NCBI GenBank assembly: GCA_944415425.1
Contig: CALYBP010000008.1
Coordinates: 1 to 44,156, forward strand
Length of the DNA: 44,156 nt
From: an uncultured Ruminococcus sp.
GTDB taxonomy: Bacteria; Bacillota; Clostridia; Oscillospirales; Acutalibacteraceae
Direction of reading: 5' to 3'
Shown here: piece after piece, positions 8,565 through 18,418 of the stretch
How the letters are laid out: every line of letters starts with the position of its first letter
Position numbering within the stretch: position 1 is the stretch's first letter
Translations under genes and position numbers: made by a program
Notes under the pieces: generated by a model
Databases searched by the model: none
Told to the model about the DNA's origin: nothing
The model's input: only the letters and a program-made list of their open reading frames with translations

Positions 8565-9473
8565 TTACTGTTTTGCGTTTAAATCGCTGTCCCAAAGCTC
8601 TTTTATCGCGGTAATATTTCCTGCAAGGCCTTGAATATCTGACGGAATAATAATCTTTGTAGCCTTTCCGTCAGCTGCCTTAGCAAATGCTTCAAGTGAT
8701 TTAAGCTGAAGGATTCTGTCCGTCGGAGCAGCTTCATTAAGCATACGAAGAGCGTCGGCATTTGCCTTTTGTACGGTCATAATCGCCTCTGCTTCACCCT
8801 GAGCCTCACGGATTTTTTGTTCTTTAACGGCGTCAGCCTTTAGGATCGCAGACTCTTTCAGACCTTCCGCAACAAGTATCTGGCTTCTTTTTTCGCCTTC
8901 TGCGTCAAGTATTCTCGCGCGGCGCTCACGCTCCGCTTTCATCTGCTTTTCCATCGCATCCTGAATTTCACGCGGCGGCAAAATATTCTTGAGTTCAACA
9001 CGGATTACTTTAATTCCCCATGCGTCGGTTGCTTCATCGAGTATAATTCTGATTTTATCGTTGATAGTATCTCTTGACGTAAGTGTGTTATCAAGCTCCA
9101 AATCACCGATTATATTACGCAGCGTTGTTGCGGTAAGATTTTCTATTGCGCTGAGCGGTCGTTCAACACCGTAGCAATACAGCTTTGGGTCGGTAATTTC
9201 AAAATATACGACCGTATCTATTTGCATTGTAACATTATCTCTTGTAATAACAGGCTGCGGCGGAAAATCTACAACCTGCTCTTTTAAAGATACCTTTTTA
9301 GAAATTTTATCGATAAAAGGAATCTTAACATGAAGTCCCGTTCCCCATGTTGCATAATAAGTTCCGAGACGCTCAATAACATATGCATGCGCCTGAGGTA
9401 CTATCTTCACATTGCTGATAATAACAATCAAAACTATGAAAATAATAATTGCTAAAATGATAAAACCTAACAT
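8565..9473 (-). CDS. Slipin / stomatin-like SPFH (band 7) membrane protein
   Basis: A 302-residue SPFH protein: an N-terminal membrane helix (about 2-22), the band 7 domain starting VPQAHAYVIERLGTYYATW, and a long coiled-coil rich in Glu, Arg and Ala (about 175-245). The family (QmcA/YbbK-like slipins) oligomerises on the cytoplasmic membrane and is linked to membrane microdomain organisation and protein quality control. The gene follows an NfeD partner by 15 bp, the standard pairing for these proteins. The ATG has a GGAGGG site close upstream. A strong terminator follows. Confidence 0.9.
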   Translation of the reverse strand: MLGFIILAIIIFIVLIVIISNVKIVPQAHAYVIERLGTYYATWGTGLHVKIPFIDKISKKVSLKEQVVDFPPQPVITRDNVTMQIDTVVYFEITDPKLYCYGVERPLSAIENLTATTLRNIIGDLELDNTLTSRDTINDKIRIILDEATDAWGIKVIRVELKNILPPREIQDAMEKQMKAERERRARILDAEGEKRSQILVAEGLKESAILKADAVKEQKIREAQGEAEAIMTVQKANADALRMLNEAAPTDRILQLKSLEAFAKAADGKATKIIIPSDIQGLAGNITAIKELWDSDLNAKQ

Positions 9474-9488
9474 AAAGCCCTCCGAAAA

Positions 9489-9926
9489 TTAATCTTCTGA
9501 TTCAACAATCAGTTTTACGCCCTCAATATTAAGCACCCTGATTTTGCTTCCCTTTGGTATAGGGGCAAGATCCGATCTTGCAGACCAAACCTCTCCTTCT
9601 ACCTTTACCTGACCCGATGTATGGGTATCCTTAATATCGGAAATAACCGTTCCGATTTTACCTATCAATCGGTCAGCGTTTGTATTTACAACGCTCTTCT
9701 TACTCTTTAGCTTATTTACAAGAGGTCTTGTAAGGATAAGTGCAAGCAGCGCAACGATTAGAAATACGGCCGACTGAATGGGAATAGAGTCGGTAAATAT
9801 ACATGTAACCGCAGCACAAACAGCACCGAGTACAAACCAAATTGACACAAGCTGTGAAGTAAAGGCTTCGCAAACAGCCATAATAACAGCAAAGCCTATC
9901 CATATGAAAGGCATATATTCTACCAT
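9489..9926 (-). CDS. NfeD-like membrane protein (short form)
   Basis: A 145-residue protein with three or so membrane helices (about 1-75) and a C-terminal OB-fold (about 85-145) containing LIGKIGTVISDI and GQVKVEGEVWSARS. This is the short NfeD type, without the protease domain of long NfeD. It is the usual partner of the slipin encoded 15 bp downstream. The ATG follows AGGAGAAGTATT. A promoter with a 17-base spacer lies just upstream. The role as a membrane-associated partner that anchors or modulates the SPFH protein is family knowledge, not shown by the sequence. Confidence 0.88.
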   Translation of the reverse strand: MVEYMPFIWIGFAVIMAVCEAFTSQLVSIWFVLGAVCAAVTCIFTDSIPIQSAVFLIVALLALILTRPLVNKLKSKKSVVNTNADRLIGKIGTVISDIKDTHTSGQVKVEGEVWSARSDLAPIPKGSKIRVLNIEGVKLIVESED

Positions 9927-9949
9927 AATACTTCTCCTTTCTTGCTATA

Positions 9950-9978
9950 ATATTAGCATACTAAACATGGATAGTCAA
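9950..9978 (-). promoter_or_regulatory. Promoter of nfeD-slipin
   Basis: Minus-strand TTGACT, 17-base spacer, TAATAT, located about 25 bp upstream of the nfeD start. Confidence 0.7.
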
Positions 9979-10054
9979 TTTATTTGTATAAATATCTACA
10001 CATTTTTTTTATTATATGTTATAATTAAAAAAATATAAAATTGTAGGTGATTTT

Positions 10055-10657
10055 ATGGCTTTTGACACATTTGACGAGGGCGTTGTACCCGGAGGAATAA
10101 GAAGTAAAACAGAAATCAAAATTTTGATTTGTTATATTTATAATTCTGTTAAAGAAAATATGGACAAAGATTTAATTACGCAGTCAATAACAAAAGATGA
10201 GCTTGCAAATTACTTTGAAATAAGCAGCGCGTTTGACGATTTAATAAAAAACGGAAATTTAAAAGAAAGCGAAATTGTTGACGGCTTACAGACATACGAA
10301 CTTACCGAAAACGGAAAACTCATTGCTAATCAGCTTGAATCAACACTTGCGTATACAGTAAAGGATAAAGCGTATAAATGCGCAGTACAGATGCTTTTCG
10401 AAAAGAAAAAACGCAGAGAAAACAAAGCTGAAATAATTAAATCGGAAAACGGATTTGAAGTAATGTGTAAAATTTCAGGCGGTAATATAGAGCTTCTTAG
10501 CTTTACAATGTATGCGCCGACCTACGAGCAGGCAATGTATTTAAAAGAAAACTTTTATGAAAATCCATCCTCGATATATAAGACTATGCTTGCGCTTATG
10601 ACTAAAGACAAAGAGGCTGTTGGAGAAGCGCTTGAGGAGCTTTACGGAGTTTTATGA
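10055..10657 (+). CDS. DUF4364 family protein
   Basis: A 200-residue soluble protein of the clostridial DUF4364 family. The N-terminal half (about 15-95) looks like a winged helix: it opens KTEIKILICYIY and ends in YELTENGKLIANQL, the pattern of a DNA-binding wing helix. The C-terminal half (about 115-200) is an alpha/beta domain of unknown role. A regulator is a reasonable inference but no target is visible. The ATG has an AGGTGA site. A possible -10 TATAAT lies about 30 bp upstream with a poor -35. It is transcribed divergently from nfeD. Confidence 0.8.
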   Translation: MAFDTFDEGVVPGGIRSKTEIKILICYIYNSVKENMDKDLITQSITKDELANYFEISSAFDDLIKNGNLKESEIVDGLQTYELTENGKLIANQLESTLAYTVKDKAYKCAVQMLFEKKKRRENKAEIIKSENGFEVMCKISGGNIELLSFTMYAPTYEQAMYLKENFYENPSSIYKTMLALMTKDKEAVGEALEELYGVL

Positions 10658-10663
10658 TTTTTA

Positions 10664-10924
10664 TTAAAAAAACAGATTTAACGCAAGCATGAGCGTCACC
10701 CCCGGAATCCCTCCTCCTGCGGATACTAATACTGATAAAAGGCTTACGGGCAAAACCACACCGGTAAACGAAGATGTAAGATTAACAGCTGCAAGCGCAG
10801 CTATGCCGATGAGTATTGAAATCACAGACTTTTTTACAGGACGCTTGTTCCCCGCTATCAGATGAATTACAGAAAATACAATAATTATCCCTGCGATTAT
10901 TAAAAGAAATTCCCATATCGGCAT
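10664..10924 (-). CDS. BofA-family protein (pro-sigma-K processing inhibitor-like)
   Basis: About 86 residues: two hydrophobic segments and the family C-terminal signature GGGIPGVTLMLALNLFF. BofA in Bacillus inhibits the SpoIVFB protease that processes pro-sigma-K in the mother cell, so this supports a spore-forming host. Start choice: the open frame extends to 10960, but that ATG lies inside the terminator hairpin of secG. The internal ATG at 10924 has a GGAG site with 8-base spacing and gives the usual N-terminus MPIWEFLL. It lies just downstream of secG on the same strand and may depend on read-through, because I found no separate promoter. Confidence 0.85.
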   Translation of the reverse strand: MPIWEFLLIIAGIIIVFSVIHLIAGNKRPVKKSVISILIGIAALAAVNLTSSFTGVVLPVSLLSVLVSAGGGIPGVTLMLALNLFF

Positions 10925-10943
10925 AAAAACAACTCCACAATAA

Positions 10944-10974
10944 AATAAACCGCCGGACATACCTCCGACGGTTT
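10944..10974 (-). terminator. Rho-independent terminator after secG
   Basis: Stem AAACCGTCGGA/TCCGGCGGTTT on the minus strand (10947-10974, one G-U pair), then ATTTTATT. It overlaps the extended but unlikely start of the bofA frame. Confidence 0.8.
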
Positions 10975-11007
10975 ATTATTATGATTTAAAAATTAAATAT
11001 ATTACAC

Positions 11008-11265
11008 TTATGATCCGAGAATACCAAAATAGGAAAGAACATTAAGTGCTATTACGAACAGAACAAATACTGCCGCAAAAACTTTTGTCCAACGGGAAAG
11101 AAACGCATCAATAGAACGAGCCTTATTTCTTGAGAAGTAAGAATCAGCCGCACCTGTTACAACACCGATTCCCTGCTGATTACCTTCCTGAAGGATAATT
11201 ACAATAATGATTGCTATTGAAACGACTGCTAAAACAACGCCGAGAACAATACCTAAAACGCCCAT
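11008..11265 (-). CDS. secG: Preprotein translocase subunit SecG
   Basis: Small membrane subunit of the SecYEG channel that assists SecA-driven export. About 85 residues with two membrane helices (about 3-26 and 58-80) around the loop QEGNQQGIGVVTGAADSYF, a clear SecG signature. The frame starts at an ATG at 11271, but the AAGGAAG site abuts that codon. The ATG two codons later (11265) has the proper 6-8 base spacing and is chosen. It is followed by a strong terminator. The usual neighbours rnr and smpB are not adjacent. Confidence 0.93.
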   Translation of the reverse strand: MGVLGIVLGVVLAVVSIAIIIVIILQEGNQQGIGVVTGAADSYFSRNKARSIDAFLSRWTKVFAAVFVLFVIALNVLSYFGILGS

Positions 11266-11326
11266 TTTCATCTTCCTTTCGTATAATTGGTTCGATTAAC
11301 AATAATCTACATTAAACAACTACTTA

Positions 11327-11355
11327 ATATTATCATATTAATCTTTATTTTGCAA
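11327..11355 (-). promoter_or_regulatory. Promoter of secG
   Basis: Minus-strand TTGCAA, 17-base spacer, TAATAT, about 60 bp upstream of the secG start. Confidence 0.65.
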
Positions 11356-11395
11356 GGGAAATTTAAAATTTTATCAGCAGTTTAATAAATATTTA

Positions 11396-13642
11396 CTAAA
11401 TAATTGAAAGCTGTTCATCAGTTGCGTCATCATTTGACGGCAAAGCTCCGAGTGCAGGCAGAGAACGCGTTCTGTACCGCTGAGGCTTTGAGAATGTATT
11501 ATCTTTGTAAATAGTCATATCAAACAGCCTGTGCCCCTTTTTGAGCTTCATCACCGCAACGCCCTGAGTTGAGCGAGTAGTTTTAAGCGAAAGCGCACCG
11601 GTATGGACAAGGAGCATTCTGCCGGACGATGATTTAAACAGAAGCTCTGTGTCCTCAGGGATAAACACAATTTTGCAAATCGGTGATTTGTCTGAATATG
11701 CACCCGTTAATTTTTTGCGGTTTGTCTTTGTAAGGTAAGCCTCAAGCGGAACTTTTGCAGCCTTTCCGTTTTCAAAGGCAAATACGACCATACCTTTATA
11801 ATCCTTTGTCGCAACCATAAACACGGCGTTTTCACCTTCATCCATAGAAAGTTTAGCCGGGATATAGTCACCGAGAACACTTGCCTTTGTGTCTGGAAAA
11901 TCAGACGCTTTTGCCTTGTAAACTTGGCATTTATTGGTAAAGAACAGCAAATCACAATTATTTGAAAATTCTGTTTCCTGCATAATTTCATCGCCGTCCT
12001 TAAGCTTATGAGTATTGCTCATACGCAAAGACTGCGGTGTTATTTTTTTGAAATAACCTTCCTTGGTGAAGAAGAATGTAACAGGGTAATCGGGAACTTC
12101 CTGAATTTCCTCCTCATATTTTGCGGTGTCCTCATAAATAATTATACTCTTTCGGGGTTCACCGTATTTCTCGGCAATCGTTTTAAGTTCCTTTACAATT
12201 ATGGACTTTACCTTTGCCTTACTTTTCAGAATCTCGTCAAGCGATTCAATTTCTTTTTCGAGATCCTCAATATCTTTTGTACGCTTTAAAATATATTCAC
12301 GGTTAAGATGACGAAGCTTGATTTCCGCAACATAATCAGCCTGAACCTTGTCAATTCCGAAGCCTATCATAAGGTTAGGAACGACCTCGGCCTCTTCATC
12401 GGTTTCTCTAATAATTTTTATTGCTTTATCAATATCTAGCAGTATTTTTTCAAGACCTTTTAAAAGATGAAGTTTCTCAGCTTTTTTACTGCGGTCATAA
12501 TAAGTTCTCCGCCTTACGCACTCAATTCTAAAGCCAATCCATTCCTCCAAAAGAGCCTTTACACCCAGTACCATCGGCACTCCGCCTATCAGCACATTAA
12601 AATTGCAGGCATAGGAGTCTTCAAGAGTTGTAAATCTGTAAAGCTTTGCCATGAGCTTGTCTGGATCAGTACCTCTTTTTAAGTCGATGGTGATTTTAAG
12701 TCCGTCAATACCTGTTTCATCGCGAATATCAGATATTTCTTTTACTTTGCCCTGCTTTACAAGGTCAATAATTTTTTCTATTATAACTTCAGTTGTAGTG
12801 GTGCTGGGAATTGACAGTATATCAATACAGTTTTCAGACTTGTCGTATTCGTACTTTGCACGAAGCTTAATGCTGCCTCGTCCCGTTTCATACACTTGAT
12901 TAATTGCCTTTTCATCATAGATAATCTGGCACCCGCCGATAAAATCCGGCGCGGGTAATGTGGATTTTACATCATGTTCGGGATCTCTTATAAGCGACGC
13001 CGTCGTTTCACATATTTCCCTTAGGTTAAAAGAGCAGATATTAGAAGCCATACCTACGGCTATGCCCGTATTGGCGTTTACAAGTACTGACGGAAACGCA
13101 ACAGGAAGCAAGGAAGGTTCTTTCATCGTATTGTCGTAGTTATCAATGAAATCTACGGTATCCTTGTCAATGTCACGAAAAAGCTCATTGCAAATGGGTG
13201 CAAGCTTAGCCTCAGTATATCTTGATGCCGCCCACGCCATATCACGGCTGTAAAATTTACCGAAATTACCCTTGGAATCAACATACGGGTGAAGCAATGC
13301 CTCGTAGCCTCTTGACAAACGAACCATGGTATCGTATATTGCCGAATCTCCGTGAGGATTGAGCTTCATTGTAGCGCCTACAATATTAGCCGATTTTGTC
13401 CTGTTGCCCGTTAAAAGCCCCATTTTATACATTGTATATAAGAGCTTTCGATGTGAAGGCTTAAAGCCGTCAATTTCGGGAATGGCACGGGACAAAATTA
13501 CGCTCATGGCATACGGCATAAAATTTTCACGGATAGTGGAAACTATGGGTTGTTCAACTATATCCCCTGCCCCGTTTATCACACCGTGAGTTTTCGCTTT
13601 TGTATCAGACGATTTTTTAGGGCTGTTTTTTCTTGAAGCCAA
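11396..13642 (-). CDS. Type IIA topoisomerase, A subunit (ParC/GyrA-like, divergent clostridial type)
   Basis: Breakage-reunion subunit of a gyrase/topoisomerase IV family enzyme, about 748 residues. Seen: the winged-helix region with PHGDSAIYD, catalytic Tyr in ASRYTEAKL (Y145 counted from the GTG at 13651), a coiled coil near 470-520 and a C-terminal beta-propeller-like region with GYFKKI and GRMLLVHTG repeats. No GyrA box is visible, which argues for decatenase rather than supercoiling activity. The usual DGD-AAAMRYTE lead-in to the Tyr reads YSRDMAWAASRYTE. The frame begins at a GTG at 13651, but AGGAGG lies directly against it. The TTG at 13642 is 8 bases from AGGAGG and is preferred. 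The partner subunit is encoded immediately upstream. Confidence 0.88.
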   Translation of the reverse strand: MASRKNSPKKSSDTKAKTHGVINGAGDIVEQPIVSTIRENFMPYAMSVILSRAIPEIDGFKPSHRKLLYTMYKMGLLTGNRTKSANIVGATMKLNPHGDSAIYDTMVRLSRGYEALLHPYVDSKGNFGKFYSRDMAWAASRYTEAKLAPICNELFRDIDKDTVDFIDNYDNTMKEPSLLPVAFPSVLVNANTGIAVGMASNICSFNLREICETTASLIRDPEHDVKSTLPAPDFIGGCQIIYDEKAINQVYETGRGSIKLRAKYEYDKSENCIDILSIPSTTTTEVIIEKIIDLVKQGKVKEISDIRDETGIDGLKITIDLKRGTDPDKLMAKLYRFTTLEDSYACNFNVLIGGVPMVLGVKALLEEWIGFRIECVRRRTYYDRSKKAEKLHLLKGLEKILLDIDKAIKIIRETDEEAEVVPNLMIGFGIDKVQADYVAEIKLRHLNREYILKRTKDIEDLEKEIESLDEILKSKAKVKSIIVKELKTIAEKYGEPRKSIIIYEDTAKYEEEIQEVPDYPVTFFFTKEGYFKKITPQSLRMSNTHKLKDGDEIMQETEFSNNCDLLFFTNKCQVYKAKASDFPDTKASVLGDYIPAKLSMDEGENAVFMVATKDYKGMVVFAFENGKAAKVPLEAYLTKTNRKKLTGAYSDKSPICKIVFIPEDTELLFKSSSGRMLLVHTGALSLKTTRSTQGVAVMKLKKGHRLFDMTIYKDNTFSKPQRYRTRSLPALGALPSNDDATDEQLSII

Positions 13643-13657
13643 TATTTCCACCTCCTA

Positions 13658-15643
13658 TCAGCTTACATCGAGATTATCAACATATTCGTTTCCGTGCTCT
13701 ACAATATAATCTTTTCTTCCCTGCAAATCATCGCCGAGCAATATGTCAAATATCTGAGCTGTACTTTTTGCATCGTCAGGCATAACCTTGATCAGACGGC
13801 GCGTGTCAGGGTTCATTGTTGTAAGATTCATCATATCTGGCTCATTTTCACCGAGTCCTTTGCTTCGCTGAACGGTAAATTTTTCGCTGCCGATTTCCTC
13901 GATGAATTTGTCCTTTTCCGCTTCATCATATGCAAAGTAAACATTGTTTTTTGATGTTATCTCATACAGCGGAGATTCCGCAATAAACACCTTTCCCTCT
14001 TCAATAAGTGTGGGAGTAAGTCTGTAAAGCATAGTAAGAAGCATTGTTCTTATGTGAAAGCCGTCAACATCGGCATCCGTACAAAGTATTACCTTGTTCC
14101 AGCGCAGAGAGTCAATATCGAAGCTTGAAAGATTTTTATTGGCTTTTGATTTAACCTCAACTCCGCAACCGAGAACCTTGAGCAAATCCGTTATTATATC
14201 ACTTTTAAATATCTTGTCATAATCTGCTTTAAGACAATTAAGTATTTTACCTCTTATCGGCATGATTGCCTGAAAATCGGGATCTCTTGCCTGCTTGCAC
14301 GCACCGAGAGCCGAGTCGCCCTCAACTATAAACAATTCCCTTTTGCTTACATCCTTGCTTCTGCAATCGACAAATTTTGCAACTCGGTTAGTTATGTCAA
14401 GATTACCCGAAAGTTTCTTTTTAATGTTTAAACGGGTTTTTTCGGCATTTTCGCGGCTTCGCTTATTTACAAGCACCTGCTCTGCGATTTTTTCAGCTTC
14501 AAGAGGATTTTCAATAAAATACACCTCTAAGCTTTGTCTTAAAAAAGCAGTCATCGCGTCTTGAATACCCTTATTGGTAACCGCCTTTTTGGTCTGGTTT
14601 TCATATGATGAAACGCTTGAAAAAGAGGATATTACGCATACAAGACAGTCTTCAACATCGTCAAATTTAATTTTATTTTCTGTTTTATTATATTTATTGT
14701 TCTGCTTTAAATAACTGTCAATTTGATATACAAACGCATTTCTGACCGCTTTATCGGGAGCACCTCCGTGTTCAAGCCAGCTTGAATTATGATAATACTC
14801 CGTCAGGCTTACTTTGTTTGAAAACGCAACGGCAATATCTATTTTGCATTTATATTCGGGCTTATCGTCACGGTCCCGCGTTTTGCATTCGGTTTCCCAA
14901 TGTTGTACGGATGTAAGACCGTTGTCGCCGATGACCTCGGAAACATGGTCAACAATGCCGTGTACATAATTAAATGTTGTGGTATCAAATGATTTTCCGT
15001 TTTGATTTCTGAAAACAAACTCGACGCCTGCATTGACAATAGCCTGACGCTTCATTATGTCAAGAAAATAATCAGGCTGAATATCAATGTCGGTAAATAC
15101 CTCAAGGTCGGGCTTCCAATGGATTTTTGTTCCCGTATCTTTTTTGTTGTACGGTTCTTTTTTCAGCCCGCCGATATTTTCTCCCTTTTCAAAATGCAGA
15201 GTATATCGGTATCCGTCACGCCTTATATCAACATCCATATATTCGGAAGCATATTGAGTTGAGCAAAGTCCCAAGCCGTTCATACCGAGAGAAAACTCAT
15301 AGCTCTCACCCTCGTTGTTATTATACTTGCCTCCAGCGTACATTTCGCAGAACACAAGCTCCCAGTTAAATTTTTGCTCTATCTCATTGTAATCAACAGG
15401 AATTCCTCGTCCGTGATCTTCAACCTCTATTGAACCGTCCGAAAATCGGGTAACGGAAATCTGCTTGCCAAAGCCCTCTCTTGCTTCGTCAATAGAGTTA
15501 GACAATATTTCAAACACAGAGTGCTGACACCCGTCAATTCCGTCTGAGCCGAAAATAACGGCAGGTCTTTTTCGCACACGGTCCGCACCTTTAAGAGTGA
15601 CTATGCTGGTATTGTCGTATTCGTTAGTTTTCTTCCTTGCCAT
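13658..15643 (-). CDS. Type IIA topoisomerase, B subunit (ParE/GyrB-like, divergent clostridial type)
   Basis: ATPase subunit, 661 residues. Domains: GHKL ATPase (about 15-220) with EILSNSIDEA and DHGRGIPVD, transducer (about 230-400), TOPRIM (about 430-560) with EGDSALGACKQARD and the metal-binding CTDADVDGFHIRT, then a short tail with GLGENEPDMM. The family motif usually written RPGMYIGS reads RPAVIFGSDG, and EGDSAGGSAKQGRD reads EGDSALGACKQARD. The pair is therefore a divergent branch, and probably not the main gyrase of the cell. The ATG has an AGGAAG site. It follows uvrB by 42 bp and precedes the A subunit by about 15 bp. Confidence 0.88.
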   Translation of the reverse strand: MARKKTNEYDNTSIVTLKGADRVRKRPAVIFGSDGIDGCQHSVFEILSNSIDEAREGFGKQISVTRFSDGSIEVEDHGRGIPVDYNEIEQKFNWELVFCEMYAGGKYNNNEGESYEFSLGMNGLGLCSTQYASEYMDVDIRRDGYRYTLHFEKGENIGGLKKEPYNKKDTGTKIHWKPDLEVFTDIDIQPDYFLDIMKRQAIVNAGVEFVFRNQNGKSFDTTTFNYVHGIVDHVSEVIGDNGLTSVQHWETECKTRDRDDKPEYKCKIDIAVAFSNKVSLTEYYHNSSWLEHGGAPDKAVRNAFVYQIDSYLKQNNKYNKTENKIKFDDVEDCLVCVISSFSSVSSYENQTKKAVTNKGIQDAMTAFLRQSLEVYFIENPLEAEKIAEQVLVNKRSRENAEKTRLNIKKKLSGNLDITNRVAKFVDCRSKDVSKRELFIVEGDSALGACKQARDPDFQAIMPIRGKILNCLKADYDKIFKSDIITDLLKVLGCGVEVKSKANKNLSSFDIDSLRWNKVILCTDADVDGFHIRTMLLTMLYRLTPTLIEEGKVFIAESPLYEITSKNNVYFAYDEAEKDKFIEEIGSEKFTVQRSKGLGENEPDMMNLTTMNPDTRRLIKVMPDDAKSTAQIFDILLGDDLQGRKDYIVEHGNEYVDNLDVS

Positions 15644-15685
15644 CTGTTTCTTCCTTTACCGTTATTCGTATTAACAGCATAAATT

Positions 15686-17644
15686 TTATCTGCTTTCTCT
15701 AAGTTTCTTTATTTTATCACGCAAATAAGCCGCATGCTCAAACTCAAGAAGTCTTGCCGCAGCTTTCATCTCTTTTGTAAGACTTTCAATGAGCTGCTGC
15801 TTTTGCGCCTTGGTAAGCTTTTTAGTATTCTTAAACTCGCTGTCATCATGAGTTGAAATCTCAAGTATATCGTTTACTTTCTTAACAATAGTCTTTGGTA
15901 TTATTCCGTGATCTTCGTTGTATTTTTGCTGAATTTCACGGCGCCTGAGTGTTTCGGTGATAGCGACACGCATTGAATCCGTAACGCTGTCGGCATACAT
16001 AATTACCATTCCCTCAGCGTTTCGTGCCGCACGTCCCGCTATCTGTATGAGCGAACGGGTGCTTCTCAAAAAGCCCTCTTTGTCAGCATCAAGCACGGCA
16101 ACAAGCGATACCTCGGGAATATCTAATCCTTCTCTCAAAAGATTTATGCCCACAAGCACATCAAACTCACCCAAACGCAGGTCACGCACAATTTCCATTC
16201 TCTCTACGGTATCAATGTCGTGATGCATATACCTTACCTTGATTCCCACGCCTTCAAGATATGCTGTTAAATCCTCAGCCATCTTCTTTGTAAGCGTTGT
16301 CACAAGCACTCGTTGCTTCTTTGCTGTGCGTATATTTATTTCGGAAACAAGATCGTCGAGCTGACCCTCTGTTGGCCTTACCGATATTTCAGGGTCAAGA
16401 AGTCCTGTCGGGCGGATAATCTGTTCTGCTACAACCTTTGATTTTTCCAATTCAAAATCGCCCGGAGTTGCGCTGACAAAAACGACCTGATTTATTTTGT
16501 CGTAAAATTCATCAAAATTAAGCGGTCTGTTATCATAGGCAGAAGGCAGTCTGAAACCGTAATCAACAAGACTTTTCTTCCTTGCGTGATCTCCTGCGTA
16601 CATTCCTCTAACCTGAGGAAGCGTAACATGTGATTCGTCAACAAATAATAAAAAGTCGTCGGGGAAATAGCTTAGAAGAGTGTAAGGAGATGAACCCGCA
16701 GGTCTTCCCGATAAAATACGGGAATAATTTTCAATTCCCGTACAAAATCCAATCTCCTGAAGCATCTCCATATCATAATGAGTACGCTGTTCGAGTCTTT
16801 GAGCTTCGAGAAGCTTGCCGTTTTCTCTGAAATATTCAAGCCGCTGCTGCAGCTCGCGCTCAATTTCGGCAAGTGCGACATTCATCTTATCCTTAGACAC
16901 GATGTAATGAGACGCAGGATATATAGCCGCATGGCGCAAAAGCGCTTTAAGCTCACCTGTCAGCGGATTTATCTCTGATATTCTGTCAATTTCATCTCCG
17001 AAAAATTCAACCCTTATAACCGAATCATTTGATGAAGCAGGGAAAATTTCAACAACATCTCCCCTGACCCTGAACTTGTTGCGTATAAAGTTGACATCAT
17101 TTCTTTCATATTGAAGCTCAACGAGCTTTTTAACAAGATCATCTCTGCTTTTTTCCATTCCGGGGCGAAGAGAAATAACCATATTACGATAGTCAATAGG
17201 ATCACCGAGACTGTATATGCACGATACGGACGCAACAATAATTACATCACGCCTCTCTGACAACGCAAGAGTTGCGCTGTGGCGAAGCTTGTCTATTTCA
17301 TCGTTAATAGAGCTATCCTTTTCGATATAGGTATCGGTTTGGGCAACATACGCCTCAGGCTGATAATAATCATAGTAGGACACAAAGTATTCAACGGCGT
17401 TATCGGGGAAAAATTCCTTAAACTCGCTGCAAAGCTGAGCCGCAAGGGTTTTATTATGTGCAAGCACAAGAGTAGGACGCTGTACACGCTCAATTATATT
17501 AGCCATTGTAAATGTTTTGCCTGAGCCCGTTACACCGAGCAGGGTCTGCTCTTTGTTGCCTGAATTTATACTCTGAACAAGTTTTTCAATTGTCTGCGGT
17601 TGATCACCGGTAGGTTTGTATTTTGAATGAATTTTAAACATCAT
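15686..17644 (-). CDS. uvrB: UvrABC excinuclease subunit B
   Basis: Damage-verification helicase-like subunit of nucleotide excision repair. Seen: Walker A GVTGSGKT (about 37-44 from the chosen start), the Y-rich beta-hairpin [11 protein letters not shown], the DESHVTLPQ Walker B region, the helicase motif QIAGRAARN and a C-terminal UVR motif that contacts UvrC. The frame extends to 17755, but that would overlap radC by 59 bp and add 37 residues unlike any UvrB. The ATG at 17644 (or the adjacent one at 17641) gives [16 protein letters not shown], the normal N-terminus. Neither has a strong ribosome binding site. Length is then 652, normal for the family. Confidence 0.95.
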   Translation of the reverse strand: MMFKIHSKYKPTGDQPQTIEKLVQSINSGNKEQTLLGVTGSGKTFTMANIIERVQRPTLVLAHNKTLAAQLCSEFKEFFPDNAVEYFVSYYDYYQPEAYVAQTDTYIEKDSSINDEIDKLRHSATLALSERRDVIIVASVSCIYSLGDPIDYRNMVISLRPGMEKSRDDLVKKLVELQYERNDVNFIRNKFRVRGDVVEIFPASSNDSVIRVEFFGDEIDRISEINPLTGELKALLRHAAIYPASHYIVSKDKMNVALAEIERELQQRLEYFRENGKLLEAQRLEQRTHYDMEMLQEIGFCTGIENYSRILSGRPAGSSPYTLLSYFPDDFLLFVDESHVTLPQVRGMYAGDHARKKSLVDYGFRLPSAYDNRPLNFDEFYDKINQVVFVSATPGDFELEKSKVVAEQIIRPTGLLDPEISVRPTEGQLDDLVSEINIRTAKKQRVLVTTLTKKMAEDLTAYLEGVGIKVRYMHHDIDTVERMEIVRDLRLGEFDVLVGINLLREGLDIPEVSLVAVLDADKEGFLRSTRSLIQIAGRAARNAEGMVIMYADSVTDSMRVAITETLRRREIQQKYNEDHGIIPKTIVKKVNDILEISTHDDSEFKNTKKLTKAQKQQLIESLTKEMKAAARLLEFEHAAYLRDKIKKLRESR

Positions 17645-17696
17645 TTTATTAACCAAACAGGCAGAAACGCCCAATATACAAAATTTTATATTTGAT

Positions 17697-18398
17697 TTAA
17701 CTGTAAAAAATTGCTCCGGAAAGCTCGCTGTCACGCAGGGAAACATAATCCTCATTCGTGATTATGTAGTGGTCAATCAAATTTACTCCTATTGCAAGAA
17801 GCGTCTCTCTTATAAACTTAGTAGCTTCAAGGTCACTCGGAGACGGCAATGCCGAACCGCTGGGATGATTGTGAGCGATAAACGCCGTTTTGGCGTTGTG
17901 ACGCAACGCCAGATCGACAATTTTTCTTACGGGCAAATCGGTTGAATTAAGCGAACCTTTCGCCACAATATTAAAATATATCATCTTTCCCTTTGCGTCT
18001 CCAAGCATTAGGGCAACTTCCTCGTTTGTCCTGCCTATAAACTTGGTCATGAACATATCTCCGACCTTATCAAGCTCGATAGGATTATCATAAGACAATT
18101 TTGATTCATTATACAGTCTTGACATCTGCGGCAAAAGTTTAAGAAAAACCGCTGCTGATTCCGACAGCCCGAAATCATTTTCAAGCTCATCAATCGGCGC
18201 ATCGCAAACTCCTGCTATTGTACCGTATCTGTCAAGGAGCCTGTGTGCAAGAGGGTTTGTATCCCTCCTGGGAATTGCGTAGAAAAGATACATCTCAAGT
18301 GCCTCATGACTTTCAAAAAAATCAAGTCCGTTTTCTATAAACTTTTTCTTTATACGCTGACGGTGTCCTGTATGCTCTTTTCCGTTTGTTGAATCCAT
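17697..18398 (-). CDS. radC: RadC family JAMM-domain protein
   Basis: A 233-residue member of the RadC/YeeS family, usually annotated as DNA repair although its role is uncertain. It has a N-terminal helix-hairpin-helix-like part (about 45-95) and a C-terminal JAMM metalloprotease-like domain (about 110-230). Metal-site residues are present: E127, H176 and H178 in AHNHPSG, and D189 in SPSD. The fold suggests a zinc hydrolase, yet no substrate is known. It sits between pyrE (20 bp) and uvrB (52 bp), so it is probably in the same operon. Confidence 0.92.
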   Translation of the reverse strand: MDSTNGKEHTGHRQRIKKKFIENGLDFFESHEALEMYLFYAIPRRDTNPLAHRLLDRYGTIAGVCDAPIDELENDFGLSESAAVFLKLLPQMSRLYNESKLSYDNPIELDKVGDMFMTKFIGRTNEEVALMLGDAKGKMIYFNIVAKGSLNSTDLPVRKIVDLALRHNAKTAFIAHNHPSGSALPSPSDLEATKFIRETLLAIGVNLIDHYIITNEDYVSLRDSELSGAIFYS

Positions 18399-18418
18399 AT
18401 TAAACCTCTGTAAGCCTA

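Noticed and set aside
17645..17755. 37-residue extension of UvrB
   Set aside because: Overlaps the radC reading frame, lacks a ribosome binding site and has no resemblance to UvrB N-termini.
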